A stretch of DNA of 64,000 nt from Flammeovirgaceae bacterium (GCA_020635915.1 JACJYU010000001.1:62001-126000); one strand, 5' to 3'; positions 43,509 to 53,219 are shown, counted from the first letter of the stretch. Notes: a model not told the origin generated them from the sequence alone. Numbers and translations: made by a program.

Positions 43509-44168
43509 TTACCCTTTGAACCGAAAGCGAAGGTATTTGATGCTTTCCCCTTTTTGCGCAAACATTTCCTCATACCGGGTTTTGATCCCCATCACCTCTT
43601 CCTTGAATTCCGACTGGTACACGTCAAAAGTCGTTTTTAAATCATCAATGTCGTTTCGCTGCCGCAGTTCGTCCAGGGTAAATTCGAACAACCCTGTATT
43701 GTCCGTCTTTAGCCTAAAGATACCCCCGGGCTTCAATATTTTTTTGTATAGATCAAAAAACCAGTTGTTGGACAGCCTCCGTTTAACGTCCCTTTTTTTC
43801 GGCCTGGGGTCGGGAAATGTCAACCAGATTTCGTCCACTTCATTTTCGTTGAAAAAATTTCCTATCGTGTGGATTTGCGCCCGCAGAAACGCCACGTTGG
43901 CCAGGTTTTGTTCCACCGCCCAGGTACTGCCCTTCCAAATCCTGTCCCCTTTTATATCCACCCCCACAAAATTCCTGTCAGGAAACATGGCGGCCATCCC
44001 CACCGAGTATTCGCCCCTTCCACAGGCCAGCTCCAGGGTGATAGGGTTTTCGTTTTTAAAATAGCATTTGTTCCAGTTTCCCTTAATGGCAAAGTACAAC
44101 TCCTTGCCGGGCTCCAATACATTTTCCCGTTCGGCAATGACCTTAAACCTGGCTAGTTTGCTTTTCAT
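43509..44168 (-). CDS. trmB: tRNA (guanine-N7-)-methyltransferase
   Basis: 219 residues with the SAM-binding motif ITLELACGRGEYSVGMA, the VGVDIKGDRIW strand, and the TrmB signature EIWLTFPDPRPKKRDVKRRL, ending with KYLRFRFKG. Methylates G46 of tRNA variable loops. Full length. Confidence 0.95.
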   Translation of the reverse strand: MKSKLARFKVIAERENVLEPGKELYFAIKGNWNKCYFKNENPITLELACGRGEYSVGMAAMFPDRNFVGVDIKGDRIWKGSTWAVEQNLANVAFLRAQIHTIGNFFNENEVDEIWLTFPDPRPKKRDVKRRLSNNWFFDLYKKILKPGGIFRLKTDNTGLFEFTLDELRQRNDIDDLKTTFDVYQSEFKEEVMGIKTRYEEMFAQKGESIKYLRFRFKG

Positions 44169-44254
44169 AGGTCAATGGTTGTCTTCAATGGCCACAAGGA
44201 TTCGCCAGTTATTGGGTGTTGGGTGCATTGTCACTTTATAAGGCGGTTTCATGT

Positions 44255-45538
44255 TTACAGGTTTTCGATCTCGGCCACCACAAAGGTACTGCCCCCAATA
44301 AAAACCAGGTCATCCGTTCCTGCCCCGGCCCTGGCCATTTTTATGGCCGCTGTCACCTCCCCCACAACATGGCCGCTCAAACCCACGGCTGCCGCCCGCT
44401 CCGCCAGGGTGTTGGCGTCCAGGGCCCTGGGTATCTTTGCCTGGCAAAAATAATAGATGGCGTCTTTGGGCAACCGGGACAGCACGGCATGGCTGTCTTT
44501 GTCCTTCACCATCCCAAAAACGATGTGCAGTTTTTTATAGGGTATGGTGCTTATGATATGGAGCACCTCCTCAATGCCCTCCGCATTGTGGGCGGTGTCA
44601 CAATACACCAGCGGGTTTGTGCCCAATTGTTGCCAGCGCCCTTTCAGGCCGGTGAGCAAAACGGTATTGGCAATGCCTTTTTCAATGGCTTCTTCCGAAA
44701 CAACATGCCCCAATCCTATCAATTCGTCAACCACGGCAAGTACCCCGGCCAAGTTTTTCCTTTGATAACCGCCTACCAATCCCGATTTCATCTGTTTGTT
44801 GTCATGGGCACCTGTCCTTTGAACCACAAAATGGCCATCGGCACCTACGGGCCCCACCTTAAAATAATCTTGTGCGAATTTTATTGAAGCACCTACCATG
44901 CGGGCCTTTCCAACAAACACATTTTCTATTTCAGGCTGGCGTTCACTGATCACCACCCTGCTGTTGTGCTTGATGATGCCTGCCTTTTCTGAGGCAATTG
45001 CGCCCAGTGTGCCCCCGAGCAAATCCTTGTGGTCATATCCAATGTTGGTAATCAAGGCAACAAGTGGCACAATCACGTTAGTGGAATCCAGCCTTCCCCC
45101 CAGTCCCACCTCGATTACGGCAAAGTCAACTTTTTGGCGTGCAAAAAAATCAAAGGCCATCGCTACCGTGATCTCAAAAAAAGAGGGCTTGATTTGGGCA
45201 ATCTGTGGCCTTATCCGGTCCACAAAGCTTACCACCTCCTCCCGGGGGATTTCGATGCCGTTGAGCTTTATGCGTTCCGTAAATTCCTTGAGGTGCGGGG
45301 AAGTATAGAGGCCCGTTTTATACCCTTGGCTTTGCAGTATGGCCGCGATCATGTGGCTGGAGCTTCCCTTTCCATTGGTGCCCCCCACATGGATGGACTT
45401 GAACTGATGCTGTGGGTTGCCCAGGGACCCGCACAACAGTAGGGTGTTGCGAAGGTCGGGCTTTAATGCCGCAGGACCCACCCGTTGGAACATCGGCAGT
45501 TCCGTGTACAAATAGTCAAGCGTTTGCTGGTAGGTCAT
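44255..45538 (-). CDS. folC: Folylpolyglutamate synthase / dihydrofolate synthase
   Basis: 427 residues of the Mur-ligase fold: P-loop HVGGTNGKGSSSHMIA, YTSPHLKEFTERIKLNG, EVGLGGRLDSTNV, ITNIGYDHKDLLG and DTAHNAEGI near the C-terminal domain. Adds glutamate to folates (and dihydropteroate). Full length. An 86-base gap to trmB on the left holds nothing clear. Confidence 0.95.
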   Translation of the reverse strand: MTYQQTLDYLYTELPMFQRVGPAALKPDLRNTLLLCGSLGNPQHQFKSIHVGGTNGKGSSSHMIAAILQSQGYKTGLYTSPHLKEFTERIKLNGIEIPREEVVSFVDRIRPQIAQIKPSFFEITVAMAFDFFARQKVDFAVIEVGLGGRLDSTNVIVPLVALITNIGYDHKDLLGGTLGAIASEKAGIIKHNSRVVISERQPEIENVFVGKARMVGASIKFAQDYFKVGPVGADGHFVVQRTGAHDNKQMKSGLVGGYQRKNLAGVLAVVDELIGLGHVVSEEAIEKGIANTVLLTGLKGRWQQLGTNPLVYCDTAHNAEGIEEVLHIISTIPYKKLHIVFGMVKDKDSHAVLSRLPKDAIYYFCQAKIPRALDANTLAERAAAVGLSGHVVGEVTAAIKMARAGAGTDDLVFIGGSTFVVAEIENL

Positions 45539-45585
45539 AGAACCTCGTTGTGTGAAGGGGCGAAATTACTTCAGGAAAGCAACAT

Positions 45586-45616
45586 AAAAAAAGCCACCCC
45601 GCACCGGGGTGGCTTT
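45586..45616 (-). terminator. Rho-independent terminator
   Basis: Arms AGCCACCCCG and CGGGGTGGCT with a CAC/GTG loop, followed on the minus strand by a run of T. Lies about 20 bases behind the stop of the barrel gene at 45637. Confidence 0.85.
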
Positions 45617-45636
45617 GAATAAAAGGTACAATAAAA

Positions 45637-46245
45637 CTATTTCCCCGCCTTGATAAACTTATAGCCGACAGAAACCTGTAGCACTTTGTTTTTGAGGTCC
45701 GGGCCATTGTTCAACTTAAAATCAGAAAGCCCAAAGTTGTACCGGGCGTCCAAAGTAAGGCCAAAGGGCAAGTCCCAGCCTGCGCCCACGGCAATGGAGG
45801 TATCCGACTTCTTGTCGAGCTGGTCCTTCACGTCCTGGGTGGTGGTGATGCCTGAAATCGTTTGCTTGAGCTCCGATGTAGTGAGGAACCCAAACTGCGG
45901 CCCTGCCTGGATATTAAGCCCGGCCACCAGGTACAGTTTCAATAGCACGGGTATATTGATGTAATCAAAGTTGGCCTCATAGCTATCGGTGTTCACCTTA
46001 TAATCGCTTCCCTGCTTTGAAAAAAGGATTTCAGGTTGGATACCGAATTTGGCAAACTTGAACAAGGCAAATGCCCCACCGTGATAGCCGGTACGGTTAT
46101 CGATATTGGAAGCCCCCTGGCTAATGTCGAACTTGGCGATATTGAGCCCGCCTTTGATCCCCAGGGCAAACTGGGCCTGGGCATCTGCGTTTTGTGCACA
46201 TCCGAATGCCGCCACCAGGCAAACAAGGAAAACTGTCTTTTTCAT
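45637..46245 (-). CDS. Outer-membrane beta-barrel protein
   Basis: 202 residues: signal peptide (VCLVAAFGCAQNADAQ), then FALGIKGGLNIAKFD, YHGGAFALFKFAKFGIQPEILFSKQGS, NIPVLLKLYLVAGLNIQAGPQFG, VSVGYKF at the end. This is the typical small porin-family barrel (PF13568 style) of Bacteroidota. Specific function unknown. Confidence 0.88.
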   Translation of the reverse strand: MKKTVFLVCLVAAFGCAQNADAQAQFALGIKGGLNIAKFDISQGASNIDNRTGYHGGAFALFKFAKFGIQPEILFSKQGSDYKVNTDSYEANFDYINIPVLLKLYLVAGLNIQAGPQFGFLTTSELKQTISGITTTQDVKDQLDKKSDTSIAVGAGWDLPFGLTLDARYNFGLSDFKLNNGPDLKNKVLQVSVGYKFIKAGK

Positions 46246-46311
46246 ACAATAAATTGATTTTGTTTCAAATCTAACGACAAAAACGAAGCCAACTTATTCG
46301 AGCAAAGATTT

Positions 46312-46884
46312 TTAATTGGTGGAATGAAAGAATATGGTAAAGCCGGCCATTAAAAAGAACCCGTTTTCAGTGCTCTTCACATTGGACGACTTGTCTTTTT
46401 GCGATTCTGACAAAAACCCTGCGATAGGCTCAAACAACACCGTATCGGAAATACGGGCGGCATAGCCTATGCCCAACCTTACCTCCGACAGGCTGCTCTT
46501 GTTTTCTGTGGAAGTGCCCCCCGATTCAAATTTGGACTTGCCGCTCCCAAAGGTAAATTGCCCATGGCCGAACAGGCCATTGTCCATATAGTACCGCGCC
46601 ATGGGGCCTACCTGGATATCGGTAAAAGTGGCCGTGGTGTTGGAGCCTTTGGTTTTTTGTGTGGAAATGCCCAAGATGGCACCGGCCACAAAATTGTCCA
46701 CCACCAGGTACCCTGCCCACGGCATCAAGCTAAAGGTCGAATTTTTAATATCGGAGTCCCCGTCCTTATGGGATTTGAACTCAAAAGAACCGCTGCCCAA
46801 TACAGTCCCCTGCTTGATAAACTGGGAGTATCCGGTCGTGGCAATTCCTATAATAAATACGATGGGTACAATTATCTTTTTCAT
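46312..46884 (-). CDS. Outer-membrane beta-barrel protein
   Basis: 190 residues: signal peptide (VFIIGIATTGYSQ), beta-strand pattern (GSGSFEFKSHKD, FSLMPWAGYLVVDNFVAGAILG, GPMARYYMDNGLFGHGQFTFGSGKSKF, GFFLMAGFTIFFH). Resembles OmpA-like 8-strand barrels (PF13505 style). Function unknown. The neighbour at 45637 is a different barrel. Confidence 0.82.
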   Translation of the reverse strand: MKKIIVPIVFIIGIATTGYSQFIKQGTVLGSGSFEFKSHKDGDSDIKNSTFSLMPWAGYLVVDNFVAGAILGISTQKTKGSNTTATFTDIQVGPMARYYMDNGLFGHGQFTFGSGKSKFESGGTSTENKSSLSEVRLGIGYAARISDTVLFEPIAGFLSESQKDKSSNVKSTENGFFLMAGFTIFFHSTN

Positions 46885-46968
46885 ACGATAACAATTGGTT
46901 GGTTATGCGATAAAGTTAACAATTAAGCAACAAATGCACAGCAACCATCCGCTACCGGACAAAAAAAG

Positions 46969-47517
46969 CTACGAAATACCCAATTCAGGGTTTTTCCCCA
47001 CAATGTTCCGGTAAAAGCCCAGGAGCAAGGCCATATCGTGGTCAAAATCCCCGGTGGGATAGAGCGGTGGCGACACCACTATTTCTTTCTTTCCATAGTC
47101 GAAACCTACCGGCACAATGGGGATATTGGCCTTTTTGGCAATATAATAAAAGCCTGTCCTCAGTTTTTCCACCTTCTTCCGGGTGCCTTCCGGTGCGATG
47201 GCCAGGACAAATTCATCGTGGGAGGCAAACAGGGAAGCCACCTGCGCCACCATATCGTGCCGTTGGGAGCGGTCTACCGGGTAGCCCCCCAGCATCCGAA
47301 AAACCCAACCGAAGGGAGGTTTGAACAAAGTGCTTTTTCCAAGGAATTTTGCTTTTTGTATCCTAAGGATGCTTCTTCCGGCCAACCCTACCATAAAATC
47401 CCAATTGCTTGTATGGGGCCCCACCGCCACTATGTATTTCTTAATGTCAGGGGGAAATGCCCCCTGTATTTTCCACCCCAGGGCTTTAAACACCAACAAA
47501 TAAAGAGGCCTCAGCAT
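46969..47517 (-). CDS. 1-acyl-sn-glycerol-3-phosphate acyltransferase family protein
   Basis: 182 residues with the PlsC motifs: block I VGPHTSNWDFMVG (HxxxxD catalytic), block III IAPEGTRKKVEKLRTGF. Short for the family and lacking clear membrane helices, as in some Bacteroidota versions. Transfers acyl chains to phospholipid or lipid A-like acceptors; the substrate is not deducible. It starts 4 bases after hutU's stop in the same direction. Confidence 0.85.
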   Translation of the reverse strand: MLRPLYLLVFKALGWKIQGAFPPDIKKYIVAVGPHTSNWDFMVGLAGRSILRIQKAKFLGKSTLFKPPFGWVFRMLGGYPVDRSQRHDMVAQVASLFASHDEFVLAIAPEGTRKKVEKLRTGFYYIAKKANIPIVPVGFDYGKKEIVVSPPLYPTGDFDHDMALLLGFYRNIVGKNPELGIS

Positions 47518-47521
47518 CGGG

Positions 47522-49534
47522 CTAAAAAAGTTTTTCTATTATTTTGTCCTCGGCAGGATGGGCCATGGTTACCAGCAGCCGTTGCTCCTGCTGTTGCGCA
47601 CGGGCCACGGCATGCAGGGCGCCTTCGTTTTGTGCCCACGCCCTTCGGGCAATCCCGTTGTTCACGTCAAAATGCAGCATGGATTTTATCCTGGCGTTTG
47701 CTTCCGCTGACCCGTCCAGCAACATGCCAAACCCGCCATTGATGACCTCCCCCCATCCTACCCCGCCCCCATTGTGGATGGACACCCAGGTAGCGCCCCT
47801 GAACGCATCACCGATCACATTATGGATGGCCATATCGGCAGTGAATTTGGAGCCATCATAAATGTTGGAAGTTTCCCTGAAGGGGCTGTCCGTTCCGGAC
47901 ACATCGTGGTGGTCGCGCCCCAGCACTACCGGGCCGATGGCGCCTTCCTTTATGGCTTGGTTAAAGGCGAGCGCAATTTTTATCCTCCCTTCCGCATCGG
48001 CATATAATATCCTGGCCTTGGACCCTACCACCAGGTTATTGGCCTTGGCGGATTTTATCCAATTGATATTGTCGGACAGTTGCGGCCGGATATCGTCCGG
48101 GGCGGTTTTTTCCATTTGACCCAACACTTCGGCCGCAATGGCATCCGTGCGGTCCAGGTCTTCCTCCTTTCCGGAGGTGCACACCCAGCGGAAGGGCCCG
48201 AAGCCATAATCGAAGCACATGGGCCCCATGATGTCCTGTACGTAGGAAGGGTAGCGGAAATTGATGCCATCGGGGGCCATGACTTCGGCACCTGCCCGGG
48301 AGGCCTCCAGCAAAAAGGCATTGCCATAATCAAAAAAGTAGGTCCCCTTTGCGGTGTGCCGGTTGATGGCCGCTGCGTGGCGCTTCAAAGATTCCTTCAC
48401 CTTCAACCTAAATGCCTCCGGCTGGCTGGCCATAAGCTGGTTGCCTTCCTCATAGGTCAACCCTACGGGGTAATAACCACCGGCCCAGGGATTGTGCAAG
48501 GAGGTTTGGTCGGAGCCCAGGTCAACGAAAACATTTTCCCTATCAAACCTTTCCCACACCTCCACAATATTGCCCTGATAGGCCAGGGATACCACTTCCT
48601 TGCTTTCCTTTGCTTCTTTTACCCGCTTCACCAACCGGTCCATATCGGTATGGATTTCATCCACCCAGCCTTGTGCATGCCTTTTTTCTGCCGCCTTGGG
48701 GTTTACCTCGGCCACTACGGTGATGCAACCAGCGATGTTGCCGGCCTTGGGCTGCGCCCCGCTCATCCCGCCCAATCCCGAACTCAAAAAAAGTTTTCCC
48801 GCCAGTCCTTCGCCTTGCTTTGATATCCTTCTTCCTGCATTGAGTATGGTGATATTGGTGCCATGGACGATCCCTTGTGGCCCTATGTACATATACGACC
48901 CAGCCGTCATCTGGCCATATTGCGTCACGCCCAGTGCGTTGAACTTTTCCCAATCGTCTTGCTTGGAGTAATTGGGCACCATCATCCCGTTGGTCACTAC
49001 GGCACGGGGGGCTTCATTTGACGAAGGGAACAGCCCTAATGGATGCCCGGAGTACATGTGCAGGGTCTGCCCGTCCGTCATCTGCGACAGGTACTTCATG
49101 GTGAGTAAGTACTGTGCCCAATTTTGAAATACGGCACCGTTGCCACCATAGGTGATGAGTTCATGGGGATGTTGGGCCACGGCCGGGTCCAGGTTGTTTT
49201 GTATCATCAGCATGATGGCGGCCGCCTGCCGGCAGCGGGCGGGGTACGCCTCCATGGGCCTGGCCATCATAGGGTAAGCGGGCATGAACCGGTACATATA
49301 AATCCTGCCGTAAGCGGCCAGCTCGTGATAAAATTCCGGGGCGAGGGCTTCATGCATGTGCGGTGGGAAATACCTGAGCGCGTTTTTTATGGCCAGTTTC
49401 TTTTCCGCCACCGTGAGTATGTCCTTTCGCCTGGGCGCGTGGTTCACCGAGGGGTCATACGTCCGTGGGGGCGGCAGTTCCCCCGGTATCCCCTGTTGTA
49501 TTTGTTCCTTAAAGCCAAGTGCGGTTTTGCTCAT
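47522..49534 (-). CDS. hutU: Urocanate hydratase
   Basis: 670 residues. Motifs: NLDPAVAQHPHELITYGGNGA, NNSK-like region replaced by PNYSKQDDWEKFNALGVTQYGQMTAGSYMYIGPQGIVHGT split across blocks, LFLSSGLGGMSGAQPKA (NAD binding), DLGSDQTSLHNPWAGGYYP with the conserved region before it, and GDAFRGATWVSIHNGGGVGWG. Converts urocanate to imidazolonepropionate in histidine degradation, with NAD as electrophilic cofactor. The other hut genes are not here. Overlaps the patatin gene by 4 bases. Confidence 0.95.
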   Translation of the reverse strand: MSKTALGFKEQIQQGIPGELPPPRTYDPSVNHAPRRKDILTVAEKKLAIKNALRYFPPHMHEALAPEFYHELAAYGRIYMYRFMPAYPMMARPMEAYPARCRQAAAIMLMIQNNLDPAVAQHPHELITYGGNGAVFQNWAQYLLTMKYLSQMTDGQTLHMYSGHPLGLFPSSNEAPRAVVTNGMMVPNYSKQDDWEKFNALGVTQYGQMTAGSYMYIGPQGIVHGTNITILNAGRRISKQGEGLAGKLFLSSGLGGMSGAQPKAGNIAGCITVVAEVNPKAAEKRHAQGWVDEIHTDMDRLVKRVKEAKESKEVVSLAYQGNIVEVWERFDRENVFVDLGSDQTSLHNPWAGGYYPVGLTYEEGNQLMASQPEAFRLKVKESLKRHAAAINRHTAKGTYFFDYGNAFLLEASRAGAEVMAPDGINFRYPSYVQDIMGPMCFDYGFGPFRWVCTSGKEEDLDRTDAIAAEVLGQMEKTAPDDIRPQLSDNINWIKSAKANNLVVGSKARILYADAEGRIKIALAFNQAIKEGAIGPVVLGRDHHDVSGTDSPFRETSNIYDGSKFTADMAIHNVIGDAFRGATWVSIHNGGGVGWGEVINGGFGMLLDGSAEANARIKSMLHFDVNNGIARRAWAQNEGALHAVARAQQQEQRLLVTMAHPAEDKIIEKLF

Positions 49535-50295
49535 ACGGGTTGCAATTCAAAATCCTTCCGGGTGAAATTTTCCCTGGTAAATTCATATCCGATATCGAAA
49601 ATTTCCTTTGCCCGTGCCATTTCAAAACTACTAAATTGATCCAGTTTTTTGGGTTCGATGACCACGTTGCAGAGGGCCTTGCTCTGACGGGTATTGCCGT
49701 TGATGGCCATCAACAAGCTGCGTTCGATCACCACTTTCAGGTTCCGCGCGTCAAAATTATTGCTGATGGGGTTGCAGTGCGATCCAATGACAAAGTCGCA
49801 CGACCCCACTATGGCCCTGCTGGGCAGGTTATCGCATAGGCCACCATCAACGAAGGTGCCACCATTGTAGTGCACGGGGTTGAACACTGCGGGTATGGAG
49901 CAACTCGATACGATCGCGGGGACCAGTTCCCCCTGGTCAAAATAATGCACTTCCCCCTTACTGATTTCCGTGGCGGCAATGCGCAAAGGTATCTTGAGGG
50001 CCTTGAAATCATTTTCCGGCAAGGCATGGAACAACAATTCCTTCAACCCATCCATCGTCAGCAGGCCACTCCAGGTCCAAGCGGGCCTTACCGACCTGAA
50101 TATGGAAACATTTTTAATGATGTCGAATATCTTGTCGGGTGAATAACCATAGGCATACAGGGCGCCTACAATAGACCCTGCGGATGTCCCGGAAAGCAGC
50201 GAAATATTGATGCCCATCCCGTCCAACGCTTTTAGCACGCCTATGTGGGCAATTCCCCTTGCACCACCGCCCGACAACGCCAATCCTATTTTCAT
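49531..50295 (-). CDS. Patatin-like phospholipase
   Basis: 254 residues from ATG at 50295 (MKIGLALSGGGARGIAHIG), which overlaps the stop of the MBL gene (ATGA). Oxyanion loop SGGGARG, nucleophile Ser in LLSGTSAGSIVG (GxSxG), catalytic Asp in FVDGGLCDNLP. A serine lipid acyl hydrolase of the bacterial RssA/YchK-like type, with no signal peptide. The longer frame to 50364 is inside the MBL gene. Confidence 0.92.
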   Translation of the reverse strand: MKIGLALSGGGARGIAHIGVLKALDGMGINISLLSGTSAGSIVGALYAYGYSPDKIFDIIKNVSIFRSVRPAWTWSGLLTMDGLKELLFHALPENDFKALKIPLRIAATEISKGEVHYFDQGELVPAIVSSCSIPAVFNPVHYNGGTFVDGGLCDNLPSRAIVGSCDFVIGSHCNPISNNFDARNLKVVIERSLLMAINGNTRQSKALCNVVIEPKKLDQFSSFEMARAKEIFDIGYEFTRENFTRKDFELQPV

Positions 50296-51131
50296 AAAAT
50301 TTCTTTCAGTGGAAAAGTTTTGTCCAACCGCACCCCCTTTTCCGTGTGCTTCACCGTGCAGCATTCGTTTTCTGGATCATGCTCCAGAAATAATACATAA
50401 CCCTTGTCCGCTGCCTCATCCAGGAAGGCTTTCTTTTCTTCAAGTGTTATTAAAGGGCGGGTATCATAGCCCATCACATACGGCAGTGGAATATGCCCGA
50501 CAGAAGGCAGTAGGTCTGCCATATAGCAAATGACCTTGTCCTTGTACTTGATTTTCGGGACCATCATTTTGTCCGTATGGCCCGATGCGTAGGAAATATC
50601 AAAGGAAGGAAAGGGGGACGGGCGCGATGGCACCACGAATTTCAGGTGGCCGCTTTCCTGCATGGGCATAATATTCTCCTTCAGAAAGCTGGCCTTCTCC
50701 CGATCGTTGGGTTGGGTGGCCCACTTCCAATGGCTTTCGTTCGACCAATAGTTGGCTTTCTCAAAGGCAAGTTGAAAACCCTCTCCCTTTCTAACCACAC
50801 CCCCACCACAATGATCAAAGTGAAGATGGGTAAGGAACATGTCTGTAACATCATCTTCTGAAAAGCCTGACCCCTTAAGTGAGCTTGTCAAAGTATCTTC
50901 TCCATGCAAATAATAATGACTCAAAAAATTTTCATCCTGCTTGTCTCCTATACCATTATCGATCAAAATCAATTGATTGCCATCCTCAATGAGTAAACAC
51001 CGCATGGCCCAGTTACAAAGGTTTTTTTCATCCGCAGGGTTGGTCCTTTGCCAAAGTGATTTCGGCACCACTCCAAACATCGCCCCGCCATCCAACTTAA
51101 AAAAGCCGGTATTGATTACATGTAAATTCAC
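50292..51131 (-). CDS. MBL-fold metallo-hydrolase
   Basis: 279 residues with the metallo-beta-lactamase signature LTHLHFDHCGG (HxHxDH), downstream SYASGHTDKMM and a DLLPSVGHIPLPYVMGYD segment followed by LEHDPENEC. Binuclear zinc hydrolase; substrate unknown (lactonase-like members have this layout). No signal peptide. Confidence 0.9.
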   Translation of the reverse strand: MNLHVINTGFFKLDGGAMFGVVPKSLWQRTNPADEKNLCNWAMRCLLIEDGNQLILIDNGIGDKQDENFLSHYYLHGEDTLTSSLKGSGFSEDDVTDMFLTHLHFDHCGGGVVRKGEGFQLAFEKANYWSNESHWKWATQPNDREKASFLKENIMPMQESGHLKFVVPSRPSPFPSFDISYASGHTDKMMVPKIKYKDKVICYMADLLPSVGHIPLPYVMGYDTRPLITLEEKKAFLDEAADKGYVLFLEHDPENECCTVKHTEKGVRLDKTFPLKEIL

Positions 51132-51218
51132 AGTTTTCTAATTTTCAATGATAGCCGAATATAAAAACAAAAGGCCGTAATGAACGACCTCCCTGCTTTC
51201 TGAATTAAAATGCCTTCA

Positions 51219-52166
51219 TTATCCCTTTACCACGCCCATCGCACTGAATTTGTCAACACGCTGCGAAATCCTATCCTCAGGGGCCAACTTGTCCAACTCC
51301 TTGAAGTTTTTCATGATTGTTTTTTTTACCTCACCGGCCATCCATTGCAAGTCTTTATGTGCGCCTCCCAGGGGCTCATGGATGATGCCATCGATCAACT
51401 TATTGGCCAGCATGTCTTTGGCCGTAAGCTTCAGCACTTCGGCCGCCTGCTCTTTGTAGTCCCAACTCCTCCATAGGATGGTGGAGCAGTTTTCAGGGGA
51501 TATCACCGAGTACCACGCGTTTTCGAGCATCAGCACCCTGTCCCCGATGGCGATGCCCAGGGCACCGCCCGAGGCCCCCTCGCCTATCACAATGCAGATC
51601 ACGGGCACCCTTAGCGTAAACATCTCTTTGAGGTTGCGGGCAATGGCCTCGCCCTGCCCCCTTTCCTCCGCCTCCAATCCCGGAAATGCGCCCGGTGTGT
51701 CGATCAGGGTAACGATGGGCTTATTGAATTTTTCCGCCAGCTTCATAAGCCGGAGGGCTTTGCGGTACCCTTCCGGGTTGGCCATGCCAAAATTCCGAAG
51801 TTGCCGTTGCTTGGTGTTCCTCCCCTTCTGCTGGCCAATGATCATAAACGTCTGCCCATCGATAACCCCAAGCCCACCTACCATCGCCTTGTCGTCAGCC
51901 ACGCTCCTGTCGCCAAACAATTCGATAAAGTCGGAGGTCATCTCATAGATGTAGTCAAGGGTATAAGGCCTGTCCGGATGCCGGGACAATTGTACCCGCT
52001 GCCATCCGGTGAGGTTGTCGTAAGTTTCCTTTTTGAGTGCCTTTATTTTCTTTTCGAGTGCACCGATGGCCGACTGCACATCCTTGTCACTGTCTTTGGC
52101 CAATTCTTTCATGTCTTCAAGTTTCGCCTCCAATTCAGCGATAGGCTTTTCAAAATCCAGTTCCAT
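51219..52166 (-). CDS. accA: Acetyl-CoA carboxylase carboxyltransferase subunit alpha
   Basis: 315 residues from ATG at 52166 (MELDFEKPIAELEAKL), which matches the AccA N-terminus; the frame extends upstream but that part is not AccA. Motifs: WQRVQLSRHPDRPYTLDYI, DTPGAFPGLEAEERGQGEAIA, GEGASGGALGIAIGDRVLM. Works with AccD, AccB and AccC to make malonyl-CoA; accD is not in the window. Confidence 0.96.
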   Translation of the reverse strand: MELDFEKPIAELEAKLEDMKELAKDSDKDVQSAIGALEKKIKALKKETYDNLTGWQRVQLSRHPDRPYTLDYIYEMTSDFIELFGDRSVADDKAMVGGLGVIDGQTFMIIGQQKGRNTKQRQLRNFGMANPEGYRKALRLMKLAEKFNKPIVTLIDTPGAFPGLEAEERGQGEAIARNLKEMFTLRVPVICIVIGEGASGGALGIAIGDRVLMLENAWYSVISPENCSTILWRSWDYKEQAAEVLKLTAKDMLANKLIDGIIHEPLGGAHKDLQWMAGEVKKTIMKNFKELDKLAPEDRISQRVDKFSAMGVVKG

Positions 52167-52379
52167 AGTAGCTTGAGTTGTTGCAAAAATAGCAGGATTA
52201 ATTGGAATGGACATGCAATCAAACACACCCTTTAAAACAAAAAAGCCATGATTTCCTTCAAAATCAAAGCTTTCCGCGGTCTGGACGGGCCGTAATAAAA
52301 CTTCCTCCACCTATCAGATGCCCTAATGCCTTGATAAAAGGGGTAATAAATTCATCCTTTTCATCCAGACCGGTTGCAT

Positions 52380-52580
52380 TCAAAAGGCCCACACACCCAT
52401 TGTGTCAAGATTGCTTTTGATGTGCTCAAATGGTATATCCTTTGGCTGGTGCCTGAAAATAATAGATCGGTTGCATCCTGGACACTTCCATTTAGCATGG
52501 CGACTTCCAGTATCCTCTTTGCAACCAAAAAACTTTAGAAATTTAATCCAACACTTTGGTTTAACTGCTCCTGTTGGCAT
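52380..52580 (-). CDS. HicA-like toxin candidate
   Basis: 66 residues: WIKFLKFFGCKEDTGSRHAKW, then RHQPKDIPFEHIKSNLDTMG. The GSxH centre and the IPxxHIxxNLxxMG tail follow the HicA (YcfA) mRNA-interferase pattern found in Bacteroidota, with an added CPGC near the middle and CKED before it. HicA cuts mRNA on a double-strand-RNA-binding-like fold using the His. It starts 6 bases behind the HicB-like gene. Confidence 0.6.
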   Translation of the reverse strand: MPTGAVKPKCWIKFLKFFGCKEDTGSRHAKWKCPGCNRSIIFRHQPKDIPFEHIKSNLDTMGVWAF

Positions 52581-52586
52581 CCCAGA

Positions 52587-52991
52587 TTAAGCGACAATAA
52601 ACTGCCGGCTTATTTTAGTTTCCTTAGGCAGATTGAAATTTTTCAAAACCCCGTCTGCATCAATATAACTTTTCAACTTGAATTGCTTCTTCTGATAGCT
52701 GCTTCTTTTCCAACCGTATTTACCAAGTTCGGTCGTTACCTCATGCTCGGGTAGTTCCATCAGGTTATTGAGCATATCTTCTACGCAATCTTCAAATAAC
52801 ATCTCAATGGCTTCATCCTCAGTAGCGCCATAGGCTGTCAAATTCAGGTAGGGTATGTACGCAATCTGGTGATCTCCTGACTTGAACCCATAAACCTAAA
52901 CATTTGCCTTAAAGGATTTACGCTTGAAATCAATGCGGATATACTCCTCCTTTAGGGTTTTCTGCTTTTCGAAGTGGTGATTCTTTAACAT
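52587..52991 (-). pseudogene. HicB-like antitoxin with an in-frame stop
   Basis: The C-terminal part is HicB-like: VYGFKSGDHQIAYIPYLN, then AYGATEDEAIEMLFEDCVEDML. The same frame continues upstream as MLKNHHFEKQKTLKEEYIRIDF, but a TAG at 52896-52898 separates the two parts. After the TAG, the first usable start is TTG at 52841, which would remove the strand VYGFKSGDHQIAYIPYL. Either the antitoxin is broken, it starts at a non-standard codon, or the TAG is a base error. Confidence 0.55.
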
Positions 52992-53179
52992 TTTAGGTTT
53001 TTTGGAGCGGTTATCCCCAATAGACAGGCCCTGCGTGCCCATTCAAAGAACGGTAAATTATATTTACCTGTTCAAATCTTTATAGTTCTTTTTCAAGTGG
53101 TGGAATTGCATTAAATGTCGTGAAATGCGCTAATAATAGGGCGTTAGTCAAATAATGCACCCCATTTGACCCCATAAAC

Positions 53180-53202
53180 AAAAAAACCCCATAAGGGGTT
53201 TT
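53180..53202 (-). terminator. Rho-independent terminator after tRNA-Asp
   Basis: On the minus strand AACCCC-TTAT-GGGGTT followed by TTTTTTG, about 18 bases behind the tRNA. Confidence 0.8.
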
Positions 53203-53219
53203 ATTTTGGCTCGTTTGAG

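Noticed and set aside
46036..46257. Plus-strand frames opposite the barrel, hutU, gyrA and folC genes
   Set aside because: They are long only because the GC-rich genes on the other strand leave few stops; they show no family motifs.
51219..52310. Longer accA frame up to 52310
   Set aside because: The 48 extra residues are not AccA-like, and MELDFEKPIAELE at 52166 is the usual start.
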